Assembly (NCBI RefSeq): GCF_015207735.1
Contig: NZ_JADEWG010000040.1
Span: 1-51,431, forward strand
Origin: [Phormidium] sp. LEGE 05292
GTDB lineage: Bacteria > Cyanobacteriota > Cyanobacteriia > Cyanobacteriales > Aerosakkonemataceae
Reading direction: 5' to 3'
DNA: 51,431 nt
Part shown: positions 27,186-36,213 of the stretch, piece after piece
Position numbering within the stretch: position 1 is the stretch's first letter
Layout: every line of letters starts with the position of its first letter
Notes under the pieces: generated by a model
Told to the model about the DNA's origin: nothing
What the model saw: only the letters and a program-made list of their open reading frames with translations
Databases searched by the model: none
Position numbers and translations under genes: made by a program

Positions 27186-27545
27186 TTAACTTCCTCGATA
27201 TGTGCTGTACGACCAAGGTGAAGTTAGAAGAGGAACATGATAATGTGCTTGAGGATTTGCAATGCCAAAACGAATGGGAATTGTATCTAAAAATAGAGGT
27301 TGTGGTAAGTCTTTTAAGTGTTGATTGAAATATTCACCAACGTGAAAGACTAGTTCGTAAATTCCTTGCTGAAGTTCGCCATCAATTAAAGGTGAATCTG
27401 TACGTCCATCTTGATTGGTACGAGTGGTTTTTAGGAGGATTCTTTCATTAGTTTCAGGTATAATTGACCAAAGTTCGATCGCCAAATCTTGCGCCGGACA
27501 ACCTTGGGCAGTATCTAAAACATGAGTAGTTAATTTTCCTGCCAT
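27186..27545 (-). CDS. uraH: 5-hydroxyisourate hydrolase (transthyretin-like)
   Basis: A 119-residue HIUase that hydrolyses 5-hydroxyisourate, the product of urate oxidation, to OHCU. Family signatures are visible: the N-terminal [19 protein letters not shown] (His, then the GxPA loop), the central [10 protein letters not shown] with the conserved Arg, and the C-terminal tetrapeptide YRGS, which marks HIUase as opposed to transthyretin. The His of [17 protein letters not shown] is also present. It lies 43 bp after hpxO on the same strand, so the enzyme acts directly on the product of its neighbour. Confidence 0.96.
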   Translation of the reverse strand: MAGKLTTHVLDTAQGCPAQDLAIELWSIIPETNERILLKTTRTNQDGRTDSPLIDGELQQGIYELVFHVGEYFNQHLKDLPQPLFLDTIPIRFGIANPQAHYHVPLLTSPWSYSTYRGS

Positions 27546-27588
27546 ATTATTTATGTTTATCTGTGGATATCTGTGGTAAAAAACCAGA

Positions 27589-28749
27589 TTAACGCAACGG
27601 CCCTCCTAAAATAATTTTGCCGATCGCATTAGTCACATCAAAAGGACTTTCTTGCCGTAATTGTTGATACCATTGCTCAGTAATTTCTGGGTCTTTACCG
27701 TGAATTTGATCGGCACGTTTTCGGGCTTTTAAAACAATAGCATTAGCACGTTCTTTACGTTCTTTTTCGTATCTTTTTAGCGCATCTTCCACGCTGATAT
27801 TTGTTGTTAAAAGATAGCGAGTTAAGACTTCTGCATCTTCCATCGCTTGACAACCTCCCTGTCCTAAGTCGGGTGTGGTAGTATGGGCAGCATCGCCAAG
27901 TAAGGCGACTCGACCACGTACAAAAGTATCTATTGGGCCGATATCATGGATTTCTAAACGATTAGTTTCTAAGGGATTAACCTGTTTAATTAAGTTTTGC
28001 ACAGGTTGAGGCCAACCTTGAAAAAAATTAGCTAATTCCTGTTGTCTTGCTTCTGGTGGGGTAGATGTACCCTTTGGTAATGGTACATCGAAAAAGAAGT
28101 AAAAGCGATCGCCACCCACTGGCATCATTGAGGCGCGTTTGTGTTCGCCAACGTAAATCATCCAAGTGTTTTTTGGTGCTAAATCTTCACTCGCTTTTAC
28201 TAATCCATTCCAGTTAACATATCCAGCATAACGAGGTTCGATTTCTGTTCCTAAAATGTAAGGACGCAGGGTAGAACGCACGCCATCAGCAGCAATTAAT
28301 AAGTCTCCTGTTGCTGTATTTCCGTCTTCAAAAATTGCGGTAACGCTATCAACAAAATCTTCAAATCCTACACATTTACTACCTAATTTAACCGTTCCAG
28401 GAAATGCTTCTAATAGCATTTGTTGTAAGTCTGTTCGGGCGACTGGATAAGGGCGTTGTCCGACTTGTGCTATTAATGGTTGCAGGCTAATATCGTTGAG
28501 TAATTCATCTTTGTAATTGCGATATTGCATCCGATCCATTTGTCCGCCAATGGCAGCCATTCTATCACCAAGTCCTAATTTGTTGAGAACTTTTACGCCG
28601 TTTGACCAGAGGGAAATTCCTGCACCTGCGGGGCGTAGTTCTTTCACTCTGTCGTATATTTCGACTTGGTAGCCAGCTTTTGTTAGGGCTATTCCTGTTG
28701 TTAGTCCGCCGATACCAGCGCCAATGATTATGATTTTTAAGTTGTACAT
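27589..28749 (-). CDS. hpxO: FAD-dependent urate hydroxylase
   Basis: A 386-residue flavoprotein monooxygenase that uses NAD(P)H and O2 to convert urate to 5-hydroxyisourate. The N-terminal Rossmann motif [10 protein letters not shown] (10-19), the DG motif in [14 protein letters not shown], and the second FAD motif [17 protein letters not shown] (~285-301) are intact. Length is close to that of Klebsiella HpxO. The start is taken at MYNLKI (28749), directly before the FAD motif; a 19-codon upstream extension runs into a dispersed repeat (CGAAGGACACGAAGG) and adds nothing conserved. Its product is the substrate of the downstream uraH. No classical cofactor-free uricase is in the window. Confidence 0.9.
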   Translation of the reverse strand: MYNLKIIIIGAGIGGLTTGIALTKAGYQVEIYDRVKELRPAGAGISLWSNGVKVLNKLGLGDRMAAIGGQMDRMQYRNYKDELLNDISLQPLIAQVGQRPYPVARTDLQQMLLEAFPGTVKLGSKCVGFEDFVDSVTAIFEDGNTATGDLLIAADGVRSTLRPYILGTEIEPRYAGYVNWNGLVKASEDLAPKNTWMIYVGEHKRASMMPVGGDRFYFFFDVPLPKGTSTPPEARQQELANFFQGWPQPVQNLIKQVNPLETNRLEIHDIGPIDTFVRGRVALLGDAAHTTTPDLGQGGCQAMEDAEVLTRYLLTTNISVEDALKRYEKERKERANAIVLKARKRADQIHGKDPEITEQWYQQLRQESPFDVTNAIGKIILGGPLR

Positions 28750-28823
28750 TTTTTTGAACCACGTTAGCGCAGCGATGAGCGATAGCGAATTAGACACGAA
28801 GGACACGAAGGAAGAGAAGAGAT

Positions 28824-30077
28824 TTATTTATTAGTTTTTGAATAATGTTGATCTAATTGTATAAATGTTTGTAGTAATACGTTTGTTCCTTGGGTACATT
28901 GTTCGGGTGTGGTGTATTCTTTGGGGGAGTGACTAATTCCTTCAATGCTAGGAACAAATATCATTCCCATGTCGGTGAAACGTCCTATTTCTTGGGCATC
29001 GTGTCCGGCACGACTGGGTAAACTATAATGGGATAATCCTAGTTGATTGCAGGTGTTTGCGATCGCCTTTACAATCTCACTAGCTGATAAGGTTGGATCT
29101 ACCCATAAGTAAGGTTTTAAGGTAATTTTAGTTTGGGTGTTAGCGGCAATTTCTATTAATTGTTGTTCTAATTTGGCAATCAGATTTTTTACATTATCTG
29201 CGGATAAATCCCGCACATCAATGCTCATTTCTACCTGTCCTGGTACAATGTTTGTAGCGTTAGGAAATACGTTAAATTTACCAACTGTTGCTACTTGTTT
29301 TCCTGGCATTGTTTTGCCTAAATCGTTGACTGCTAGAACTATTTGCGAGGCTGCTACTAAAGCATCTTGGCGCATTTCCATGGGGGTAGTTCCAGCATGA
29401 TTGGTTTTTCCGGTAACAGTAATTATTCCACGATATGCGCCGACAACGCCTTCAACTACTCCAATTTGTTTGTTGAGATTGTCTAAAATTCCCCCTTGTT
29501 CGACGTGCAATTCTATGTAAGCGGCTATTTGTGTGCGATCGCGTTTTGCCGTCCCAATTTCCGCCCAATTTCCCCCAATTTTTGCTAAACTTTCTTCTAT
29601 TGGTGTACCATCAGCAAGTCGGTAAAGTTCAGCATCATTTTTAGCTGTTCCCGACATTGCTTTACTACCAATCATTGTACTCTCTTCGTCAGTGAAAACA
29701 ATTACTTCAATTGGGTGTTGTAGTCTGATATTATTCTCATTAAATGTTCTCACTATTTCGATTCCCGCTAACACGCCTAAATTGCCATCATAACGACCTC
29801 CATTAGGTACAGTATCGATGTGAGAACCTGTTGCTAATGCCGGAATTTTTGGTTGTTTTCCTTCATAACGACCAATAATATTTCCCGCTGCATCAATGCG
29901 AACATTCATCCCCGCTTCAATCATCCAATTATGCACTAAATTTCGTGCGGCAATATCTTCTTGACTGAAGGCAATTCGCGTTACTCCACCATCAGCAATT
30001 TGACCAATTTCTGCCAATTTTTCTATACTTTCGTTAAATCGATCGCTATTAACAGATAAAGTGGAAGCTATCATCAT
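28824..30077 (-). CDS. M20-family ureide/carbamoyl amidohydrolase (AllC-type)
   Basis: A 417-residue zinc- or manganese-dependent hydrolase of the allantoate amidohydrolase / N-carbamoyl-amino-acid hydrolase / ureidoglycolate amidohydrolase group. Metal-ligand motifs are visible: TGSHIDTVPNGGRYDG (His86, Asp97), FTDEES (~130), the HVEQG segment, and GHDAQEIGRF with IEGISHSPKEYT at the C-terminus. The dimerisation domain lies between. The setting downstream of urate oxidation suggests allantoate or ureidoglycolate as substrate, but the sequence cannot separate these from N-carbamoyl-L-amino acids. An AGGAGG Shine-Dalgarno 8 nt upstream fixes the start. hpxO follows 74 bp downstream. Confidence 0.88.
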   Translation of the reverse strand: MMIASTLSVNSDRFNESIEKLAEIGQIADGGVTRIAFSQEDIAARNLVHNWMIEAGMNVRIDAAGNIIGRYEGKQPKIPALATGSHIDTVPNGGRYDGNLGVLAGIEIVRTFNENNIRLQHPIEVIVFTDEESTMIGSKAMSGTAKNDAELYRLADGTPIEESLAKIGGNWAEIGTAKRDRTQIAAYIELHVEQGGILDNLNKQIGVVEGVVGAYRGIITVTGKTNHAGTTPMEMRQDALVAASQIVLAVNDLGKTMPGKQVATVGKFNVFPNATNIVPGQVEMSIDVRDLSADNVKNLIAKLEQQLIEIAANTQTKITLKPYLWVDPTLSASEIVKAIANTCNQLGLSHYSLPSRAGHDAQEIGRFTDMGMIFVPSIEGISHSPKEYTTPEQCTQGTNVLLQTFIQLDQHYSKTNK

Positions 30078-30112
30078 TGTTGTTGCCTCCTAAAAGCAAA
30101 AAATGATATTTT

Positions 30113-30526
30113 TTACGGTTTTACTTTCTGATTATCTTGTTTATATGCTGCCCAACCACCATAATGAGAAATATCAGGCCAATTGTATCTTTCTACTAAT
30201 TCTTGCGGATAAAGCATAGCGGTTAAAGTTTCGCCATCTTCTAAAATTACATCCCCAGGATACATATTTGGTGGTTCATTAGCTAACAGATATTCATATT
30301 CCTTTTGTGTCATTTCATAAACTTCACCAGGAATACTAATTCCTCCTGTCTCTACTCGGTAAATTGCAGGATGCCAACCATTTTCTGCTGCGTGTAAGCG
30401 ATATAAAGCTTGAGTTTTTGCAGATTTAATAAATTTAGCATTTTGTAAGTTTTTATGATCTGGTTGCCCTCTTAAAGCAGACCCACAAATAAAAATTATT
30501 TTCCCGTCGCTGTTAGTTTGAATCAT
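30113..30526 (-). CDS. GGCT-fold protein like the C-terminal domain of allophanate hydrolase
   Basis: A 137-residue stand-alone protein with the gamma-glutamylcyclotransferase-like beginning (IFICGSALRGQPDHKNL) and the pattern of the allophanate hydrolase C-terminal domain (TQALYRLHAAENGWHPAIYR, then GGISIPGEVYEM). The C-terminus (ISHYGGWAAYKQD) is family-specific. It is the first gene of the run leading to AllC, HpxO and UraH (35 bp before the next gene), so it likely acts on a ureide or carbamoyl intermediate or supports one of these enzymes. Catalysis has not been established for such stand-alone proteins as far as I know. Confidence 0.65.
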   Translation of the reverse strand: MIQTNSDGKIIFICGSALRGQPDHKNLQNAKFIKSAKTQALYRLHAAENGWHPAIYRVETGGISIPGEVYEMTQKEYEYLLANEPPNMYPGDVILEDGETLTAMLYPQELVERYNWPDISHYGGWAAYKQDNQKVKP

Positions 30527-30647
30527 TTTTTTAGGTGAAAGCTACAATTTACAAAAACTTGTTCTCAATCCCCAATAATTCTAAGTTTACTTGCTATATA
30601 CAAATTTAGTTTAATAATTTTTGTAATTTATGATACTTTTTATAATA

Positions 30648-30758
30648 AACCGCAGAGACGCAGAGGGTACAAAGGAAGAAATGAAGAGTTTTTTAGAGAC
30701 ATTTTCTTATTAAATTTCTCTGTTCTCTTCTCTCTGCGTTCTCTGCGTCTCTGCGGTT
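30648..30758. repeat. 18-bp inverted repeat (AACCGCAGAGACGCAGAG arms)
   Basis: AACCGCAGAGACGCAGAG at 30648-30665 is repeated inverted at 30741-30758, with 75 bp between them containing further CTCTCTGCG units. Words of this family are dispersed in many cyanobacterial intergenic regions and a relative occurs at about 43420-43450. It separates the nucleoside hydrolase gene from the ureide genes. It could fold as a long terminator-like hairpin. Confidence 0.8.
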
Positions 30759-30780
30759 CATAAAAAAACCCTCTTATAAA

Positions 30781-31770
30781 TCAAATATCACAGATAAGTA
30801 TTTTTAAATCTTCAATCATCACCGCCAAAAGATTAACACTATCAACTTCCATTGCTACCCAAGCATTAGCACCAAATTTCGTCTTATTCCGACTATCAAA
30901 CAAAGTTTTTCCTTTAGTCCATTCCCCCTTAGTTTCAATCATCACCTCAGCGCGACGAAACAACAAAGTTTCAGGATAAAACAAATAAGCTAAAGTCGCA
31001 GCATCATGCACCAAAAACCCTTGTTTACCTTGAGTTTCTCGAAAAGCAAGGGCAGTTTTAGTCATAAATTCGCACAGAGAAACAATAAACTTAGAAATTT
31101 TACTTTCTGGGTTAATTTGACTGATTTGTTTAGCCATTTCATTACTAAAAATTAGCTTTTTAGTCACATCAAGTGGGATAACGACAATATCATCTCGACT
31201 AGCGAAAACTGTCGCGGCAGCTTCCACATCATAAGCAATATTAAATTCTGCTTCTGGTCTAATATTTCCTGGAACTTTAAAAGCACCTCCCATAATGATA
31301 ATTTCCTTAGCTTTTTTCAGGATACCTGGACATTTTTTTTCAGCAGATGCTAAGTTGGTTAGGGGTGCGATCGCAACAACAACAATCTCCCCTGGTTCAG
31401 CCTGCAATTTATCAATTAAAATATCATCAGAATAAGCCGCATCTTGATAACTAACATCAATTTCCGGCAAAGTATGAGAAAGATTTCCCATCCCATCAGC
31501 ACCATGAATCCCTCCTGCATCTTCTAGATCGCTTTCCGATCCCCCAATTACACCTTTGCCAACTTCTATTGATGGAAAACCTGCTAATTTTAGAAGTTTG
31601 CTAGCACCAAGAAAAGTGTATCTTGCATGAACATTTCCATCAACCGTAGTAACAGCAACTAGTTCCGCAAATCCCTGCTTTACTAAACTCAATAACCAAA
31701 GCAAAGCAATAGAATCATCCCCACCGGGATCGGTATCGAGAATAATTTTAGGTTTAGATTTTTGAGTCAT
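30781..31770 (-). CDS. Nucleoside hydrolase (inosine-uridine preferring type)
   Basis: A 329-residue enzyme that cleaves the N-glycosidic bond of ribonucleosides to ribose and free base. The Asp cluster LDTDPGGDDS (residues 11-20) that chelates Ca2+ is present and intact, followed by GIHGADGMGN, the IAPLTNLA segment, IIMGGAFKVPGNIRPEAEFN with the substrate Asn, and the late VHDAATLAYLFYP. Base specificity cannot be read. The position beside a deoxyribosyltransferase (11 bp upstream, same strand), a divergent ribokinase and urate genes suggests purine nucleoside breakdown. Confidence 0.94.
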   Translation of the reverse strand: MTQKSKPKIILDTDPGGDDSIALLWLLSLVKQGFAELVAVTTVDGNVHARYTFLGASKLLKLAGFPSIEVGKGVIGGSESDLEDAGGIHGADGMGNLSHTLPEIDVSYQDAAYSDDILIDKLQAEPGEIVVVAIAPLTNLASAEKKCPGILKKAKEIIIMGGAFKVPGNIRPEAEFNIAYDVEAAATVFASRDDIVVIPLDVTKKLIFSNEMAKQISQINPESKISKFIVSLCEFMTKTALAFRETQGKQGFLVHDAATLAYLFYPETLLFRRAEVMIETKGEWTKGKTLFDSRNKTKFGANAWVAMEVDSVNLLAVMIEDLKILICDI

Positions 31771-31781
31771 TATATTAACCT

Positions 31782-32321
31782 TTAAGCAAGCAACTTTTTG
31801 GCAGCGACTTTTACTACTTCTTCAAAAACCTTTAATTCCGTGTAATAATTCCCTGGTACTATTTGCTCACTTCTCAACTCTCCCCCGTTGACAATAATCG
31901 CAGCTTCCAACATTAAATTATCTACCATATCAAAATGCTCGATCGCCATTCCCCAATTATCCAAATCAGCAGAAATTTGCGGAATCCTGTCAGCAAACAA
32001 ACGACCATCATTAGTGTAACCAAAAACAGGCTTTCCTTGCGCCGTCATATAACCCATTTCAAAAGCCGTCCCCACATCCATACTTGACCCCCGGAACGGA
32101 GTCATATTAGCAACAATTAAATCGCAACTATCCATAAGTTGAATGTTACTTTTATAAATCGTAATACCCGCCTCTTTAGGAGACAAATGGGTTAAATTTA
32201 GATTATTATCGAAAGGAAACATCCCGATAAAACCGTACTTCTGACAAATCTCTTTTTTCGCATTAGCAGCTTTCATTGGATCGGGTAAAAATACATCAGG
32301 CCCAGCAAGGTAAATTCGCAT
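31782..32321 (-). CDS. Nucleoside 2-deoxyribosyltransferase
   Basis: A 179-residue enzyme of the NDT family, which exchanges the base on 2'-deoxyribonucleosides or hydrolyses the bond. Family motifs: the beginning MRIYLAGPDVFLPDP, SNIQLMDSCDLIVANMTPFR, the catalytic-region GSSMDVGTAFEMGYMTAQGKPVFGY, and a C-terminal helix. The start is set at 32321 because MRIYLAGP is the conserved N-terminus and GGAG lies about 10 nt upstream; longer versions overlap the divergent ribokinase gene. Likely co-transcribed with the nucleoside hydrolase 11 bp downstream. Confidence 0.9.
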   Translation of the reverse strand: MRIYLAGPDVFLPDPMKAANAKKEICQKYGFIGMFPFDNNLNLTHLSPKEAGITIYKSNIQLMDSCDLIVANMTPFRGSSMDVGTAFEMGYMTAQGKPVFGYTNDGRLFADRIPQISADLDNWGMAIEHFDMVDNLMLEAAIIVNGGELRSEQIVPGNYYTELKVFEEVVKVAAKKLLA

Positions 32322-32337
32322 AATTAAGCTCCAAAAT

Positions 32338-33258
32338 ATGAGTATAATTGTCTTCGGCAGCATCAACATGGATCTCGTCACCCGGACACCTCGTTTACCA
32401 GTAGCCGGGGAAACTCTCCTGGGTCTGGATTTTTTTACAGCGCCCGGAGGTAAAGGCGCAAATCAAGCAGTTGGTGCCGCACTTTTAGGCAGAACTAGTT
32501 ACACGATCGGGCGTGTTGGTAATGATAGTTTTGGGCAAGAATTACTGATATCTTTAAAAGTTGCAGGTGTGCAAACTGACTCAATTTTAATTGATGATAC
32601 AACAAGTTCTGGTGTGGCAGTAATTGCCGTTGACGATCGCAGCGAAAACACCATCATAGTAATTCCTGGTGCCAATGGAAAAGTTAACCATACAGATGTC
32701 GAAAGATTAGAAAAATTATTACCTAATGCCAGCGTTTTATTATTACAATTAGAAGTTCCCATTCCAGCAATTATCGCCGCCGCAGAAGCCGCAAAAAAAG
32801 CCAAAGTAAAAGTAATTCTCGACCCCGCACCAGCGCCGGAAAAACTACCTGATGAGCTCTACTCTTTAACTGATTTAATCACACCTAATGAAACAGAAGC
32901 GAGTCGATTAGTAGGATTTGAGATTACTAATCAAGAAACAATGACAAAAGCCGCAGAATTTTTTATCAGTAAAGGCGTAAAAACTGTCGTCTTAAAACTA
33001 GGAAGTAAAGGAGTTTTTTGTGCCACCACTACCGAAAGTTTTATCCTACCAGCTTTTAAAGTAAATGCGATCGATACTGTAGCCGCTGGCGATGCTTTCA
33101 ATGCAGCGATGGCAGCAGCTTTTGATAGTGGTCTATCGTTACGAGAAGCGATTAAATGGGGTGCAGCAGCAGGCGCTTTAGCCACAACTAAAAAAGGAGC
33201 ACAACCCTCTTTACCAAACAAACAAACTTTTGATACTTTCTTAGCAACAAACCCTTAA
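32338..33258 (+). CDS. rbsK: Ribokinase
   Basis: A 306-residue PfkB-family sugar kinase that phosphorylates ribose to ribose-5-phosphate. N-terminal GSINMDLVTRTPRLPVAGET and TAPGGKGANQAVGAALLG (PfkB signature 1, about 36-53), the central TPNETEASRLVGFEI, and the C-terminal DTVAAGDAFNAAMAAAFD (signature 2 with the catalytic Asp in AAGDAF) are all present. The GSINMD start and NGKVNHTD-type motifs fit ribokinase rather than fructokinase. No ribose transporter is adjacent; the substrate probably comes from the neighbouring nucleoside hydrolase. The start codon is only 16 bp from that of the divergent deoxyribosyltransferase. Confidence 0.93.
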   Translation: MSIIVFGSINMDLVTRTPRLPVAGETLLGLDFFTAPGGKGANQAVGAALLGRTSYTIGRVGNDSFGQELLISLKVAGVQTDSILIDDTTSSGVAVIAVDDRSENTIIVIPGANGKVNHTDVERLEKLLPNASVLLLQLEVPIPAIIAAAEAAKKAKVKVILDPAPAPEKLPDELYSLTDLITPNETEASRLVGFEITNQETMTKAAEFFISKGVKTVVLKLGSKGVFCATTTESFILPAFKVNAIDTVAAGDAFNAAMAAAFDSGLSLREAIKWGAAAGALATTKKGAQPSLPNKQTFDTFLATNP

Positions 33259-33261
33259 AAG

Positions 33262-33332
33262 AAAGGCAGAAGGCAGAAGGGAAGAAAGGTTAAAGGTTGA
33301 TTTTCTCCTTGTCCCCTCTGCCCCTCTGCCCC
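33262..33332. repeat. GGCAGAA units plus CTTGTCCCCTCTGCCCC tract
   Basis: Two to three GGCAGAA heptamers followed by a C-rich CTTGTCCC/CTCTGCCCC block, between convergent rbsK and pyk. Same composite layout as at 16855-16986. Confidence 0.75.
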
Positions 33333-33333
33333 C

Positions 33334-34755
33334 CTACACAGTAATTGTGTGAATTTTCAAGAAATTAGTGCCTCCAGGATGCTGCATTGGAATCCCACCC
33401 ATAACTAAAATACGATCGCCAATCGCAGCTAGTTTCCGTTGTACCAAAAAAGTTTCTGCCTGCCAAAGCGCATTTTCAAAAGTTTCCACTTCGTAATTCA
33501 ATAATAAAGGAGTCACACCCCAAACTAAATTTAAACGGTGGTAAACCTTTATATTATGCGTCAGAGCAATTACAGGCGCTTTCGGACGTTCTCCAGAAGC
33601 AATTAACGCCGTGTAACCTGTACTTGTGAAAGCCACAATACAACGTAATGATATAGTCTTGTCGATCGAATTTAGCGCCTCACTTAAAGCATGAGTTTCA
33701 TCACTTTTAGCCGCTGGATTATTCTCAAATTGCAAATCTTTTTCCACTTCATAAGCTATCCGCGCCATCATTTCTACCGCTTCCACTGGATAGCTTCCCA
33801 CCGCAGATTCACCAGATAGCATCACAGCATCCGTTCCATCCAGAATCGCATTAGCAACATCACTTGCTTCTGCACGAGTCGGACGAGGATTATTAATCAT
33901 GCTATCTAACATTTGGGTAGCAGTAATTACCGGAATCCCTTTGCGATTACACATCCGAATAATTCGCTTTTGTAACAGCGGCACTCTTTCGGGACTCATT
34001 TCTACACCCAAATCACCTCTTGCTACCATCAAACCATCACATTCATTGACGATTTCTTCTATATTGGCAATTGCTTGTGGTTTTTCAATTTTGGCAATTA
34101 CAGGGATATCTGCACCTTTAGCAGCTAATAATTCTTTCAAGTTGCGAACATCTTCTGCTTTACGTACAAAGCTTAAAGAAATCCAATCTACTCCTTGGGA
34201 AATTCCAAAGTCTAAATCTTGTTGATCTTTTTCAGTCAGAGAAGGTAAGCGTAAATTTAAGTTAGGAAAATTTACCCCTTTGCGATTTTTTAGAATCCCC
34301 CCTTTAACCACTTGGCAAATGACTGCATTTCCCGAAATTTCTTTAATTTTCAGTTCCAAAAGTCCGTCATCTAAAAGTACTTGTTCTCCTGGGTTGGCAT
34401 CTGCTGCTAAATCAGGATAATCAATAGGCACAGTATTAAATTCATCTTTATATTCTGAAATGGGTAGAAGCGTAATTTTGTCCCCTTCAATTAAACCAGT
34501 TGCACCATTAGGCAACAAACCCACCCGAATTTTTGGCCCTTGTAAGTCTTGCAAAATTGTAATCGGCGTGTCTAATTTTTCCGAAATCTTTCTTAACAGA
34601 GAAACTGTACGTGCGTGGTCTTCATAGCTACCATGAGAAAAATTTAGTCTCGCAACGTTCATGCCAGCTTTCACCAGTTTCTCAATGACTTCTGGTGAAT
34701 TGCTAGCAGGGCCAAGAGTAGCAACGATTTTAGTGCGGTGAGTTACTTTGGGCAT
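33334..34755 (-). CDS. pyk: Pyruvate kinase
   Basis: A 473-residue glycolytic enzyme that makes ATP and pyruvate from phosphoenolpyruvate. Conserved elements: [20 protein letters not shown], the SHG of [13 protein letters not shown], the B domain with [11 protein letters not shown], the active-site [17 protein letters not shown] with the catalytic Lys, [10 protein letters not shown], and the ATQMLDSM and [22 protein letters not shown] signature. The length corresponds to the short cyanobacterial isozyme without the C-terminal PEP-utiliser-like domain. It converges with rbsK, and the PAP2 gene lies 250 bp away in divergent orientation. Confidence 0.97.
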   Translation of the reverse strand: MPKVTHRTKIVATLGPASNSPEVIEKLVKAGMNVARLNFSHGSYEDHARTVSLLRKISEKLDTPITILQDLQGPKIRVGLLPNGATGLIEGDKITLLPISEYKDEFNTVPIDYPDLAADANPGEQVLLDDGLLELKIKEISGNAVICQVVKGGILKNRKGVNFPNLNLRLPSLTEKDQQDLDFGISQGVDWISLSFVRKAEDVRNLKELLAAKGADIPVIAKIEKPQAIANIEEIVNECDGLMVARGDLGVEMSPERVPLLQKRIIRMCNRKGIPVITATQMLDSMINNPRPTRAEASDVANAILDGTDAVMLSGESAVGSYPVEAVEMMARIAYEVEKDLQFENNPAAKSDETHALSEALNSIDKTISLRCIVAFTSTGYTALIASGERPKAPVIALTHNIKVYHRLNLVWGVTPLLLNYEVETFENALWQAETFLVQRKLAAIGDRILVMGGIPMQHPGGTNFLKIHTITV

Positions 34756-35005
34756 AATTTGAGATTACTATTGCTCTATGATAATTACGGTATTTTTTGT
34801 CAAGTATCAGACAAATTAGAGTTAATCTCTCTTGTTTTAACATCTAGAAGTTATCATCATAAAGCATATCTTTCTAATCTTAAGGTAATTTTAAGGTGAG
34901 GTAAGCTTTCTCCAAATTTTCCGCTATATTGTCAGGTATATTTTGTAATCATAGTTACCTTAGCTAGTTATATCATAGAGAAGAAACCTATTAAATCTTG
35001 GTAAT

Positions 35006-35755
35006 ATGCTGAAAAAGTTTTTCCGGTTTATTAAACAACTTTTAATTGCTCGTTGGCGAGGTCTATTATTGTTATTTTTAGGAATCTACTTACCCTTACA
35101 AACTTTTACCTTATTAGCAATCCAAGTTAGAGAAAATTCTGCTGGGTTTCCTTGGGATCAACCTATTTTACTAGCGATTCATCAGACCTCAAGAAGACAA
35201 TTGGATGTTTTAGCTGTTAATTTAACCAATTTCGGTTCTATTAAGATTGTTTTTCCGATTGTATTAATTATTTCGCTGATATTATTGTTCCAAAAAAAGT
35301 GGCGATCGCTCACTTTTTTAGTCACTACTGCACTAGGCGCTACTATCATTAATCGCACAGTTAAAGAAATCATGCACCGAGTCCGTCCTCATCTTTGGCA
35401 GTCACCCGCCCCCGAATTAGATTACGCTTTTCCTAGTGGTCACGCTATGACCAGTATGACTTTAGTCGCAGCTTTGGTAATTTTAACTTGGGGGACTATT
35501 TGGTGTTTACCCATACTGATTTTTGGCAGCTTATTTGTTTTAGCTATCGGCTGGACTCGTTTATATTTAGGCGTACATTTCCCCAGCGATATTTTAGCAG
35601 GTTGGGCGGTTGCTGTCGCTTGGGCAATGGGAGTCAGTTTACTAATTAAGCCACAATTACCAAAAGCAATTACTACCTCAAAGCCAGCACAGCCAGAAAT
35701 TCGCGCAGAAACTTCTTTACTTCCCGAAGAACAAGAAGCGATCGATCGAGATTAA
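35006..35755 (+). CDS. PAP2-family membrane phosphatase
   Basis: A 249-residue integral membrane protein with about five to six hydrophobic helices and the lipid phosphatase/phosphotransferase motifs: KEIMHRVRP (C1, K-x6-RP), PSGH in FPSGHAMTSMT (C2) and TRLYLGVHFPSDILAGW (C3, with catalytic His and Asp). Such enzymes dephosphorylate phosphatidic acid, undecaprenyl pyrophosphate or related lipids at the outer membrane face. A hydrophilic tail of ~30 residues follows. The substrate is not predictable. A few Arg/Lys near the N-terminus suggest a cytoplasmic N-terminus. Confidence 0.9.
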   Translation: MLKKFFRFIKQLLIARWRGLLLLFLGIYLPLQTFTLLAIQVRENSAGFPWDQPILLAIHQTSRRQLDVLAVNLTNFGSIKIVFPIVLIISLILLFQKKWRSLTFLVTTALGATIINRTVKEIMHRVRPHLWQSPAPELDYAFPSGHAMTSMTLVAALVILTWGTIWCLPILIFGSLFVLAIGWTRLYLGVHFPSDILAGWAVAVAWAMGVSLLIKPQLPKAITTSKPAQPEIRAETSLLPEEQEAIDRD

Positions 35756-35964
35756 CAACCAACGGAAAATCAATTTTAACTTTAACTATCGGTTTCGAGC
35801 AAGTTTGGTATTGTTAACTAATCATCAGGATCGGTAACAGCTTTGCCCAATTTATATTAAATATTTCAATCTTTTACTTAACTACACCATCAGCTACCGA
35901 CGCTTGGTTTTGGAAGTAGCGCCGCTAGCCTCCTATTACCATTTGCCACCCATCTGAAAAAAAA

Positions 35965-36213
35965 CTAATAATAATCAGATTCAGGTTCAGGTTCTGGTAA
36001 TTCAAAATTTGATGGGTCGTAAATGTAACGAGTAGCTTCTTCTTCCAAACGATGAATTTGATAGGGTTCCAAAGCATTACTCTGACGTAAAGCCGCTAAA
36101 TAGCCGTCCAAATAAAGCCGTAAACTATCGAATCTGTAACCCCGATTCCACATTTCAACTAGGGAATCAGTAAGTTTCTGGTAATGGCGAATAGTTTGTG
36201 TGTCCTGTAGCAT
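35965..36213 (-). CDS. Small conserved cyanobacterial protein (82 aa)
   Basis: An 82-residue acidic, soluble protein: MLQDTQTIRHYQKLTDSLVE, then WNRGYRFDSLRLYLDGYLAAL, RLEEEATRYIYDPSNFE, and an acidic PEPEPESDYY end. I recognise it as a cyanobacteria-wide small protein (I believe DUF6761), function unknown. The three predicted helices and the lack of any catalytic motif suggest a binding or adaptor role, which is inference. No gene follows on this strand for several hundred bases. Confidence 0.75.
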   Translation of the reverse strand: MLQDTQTIRHYQKLTDSLVEMWNRGYRFDSLRLYLDGYLAALRQSNALEPYQIHRLEEEATRYIYDPSNFELPEPEPESDYY

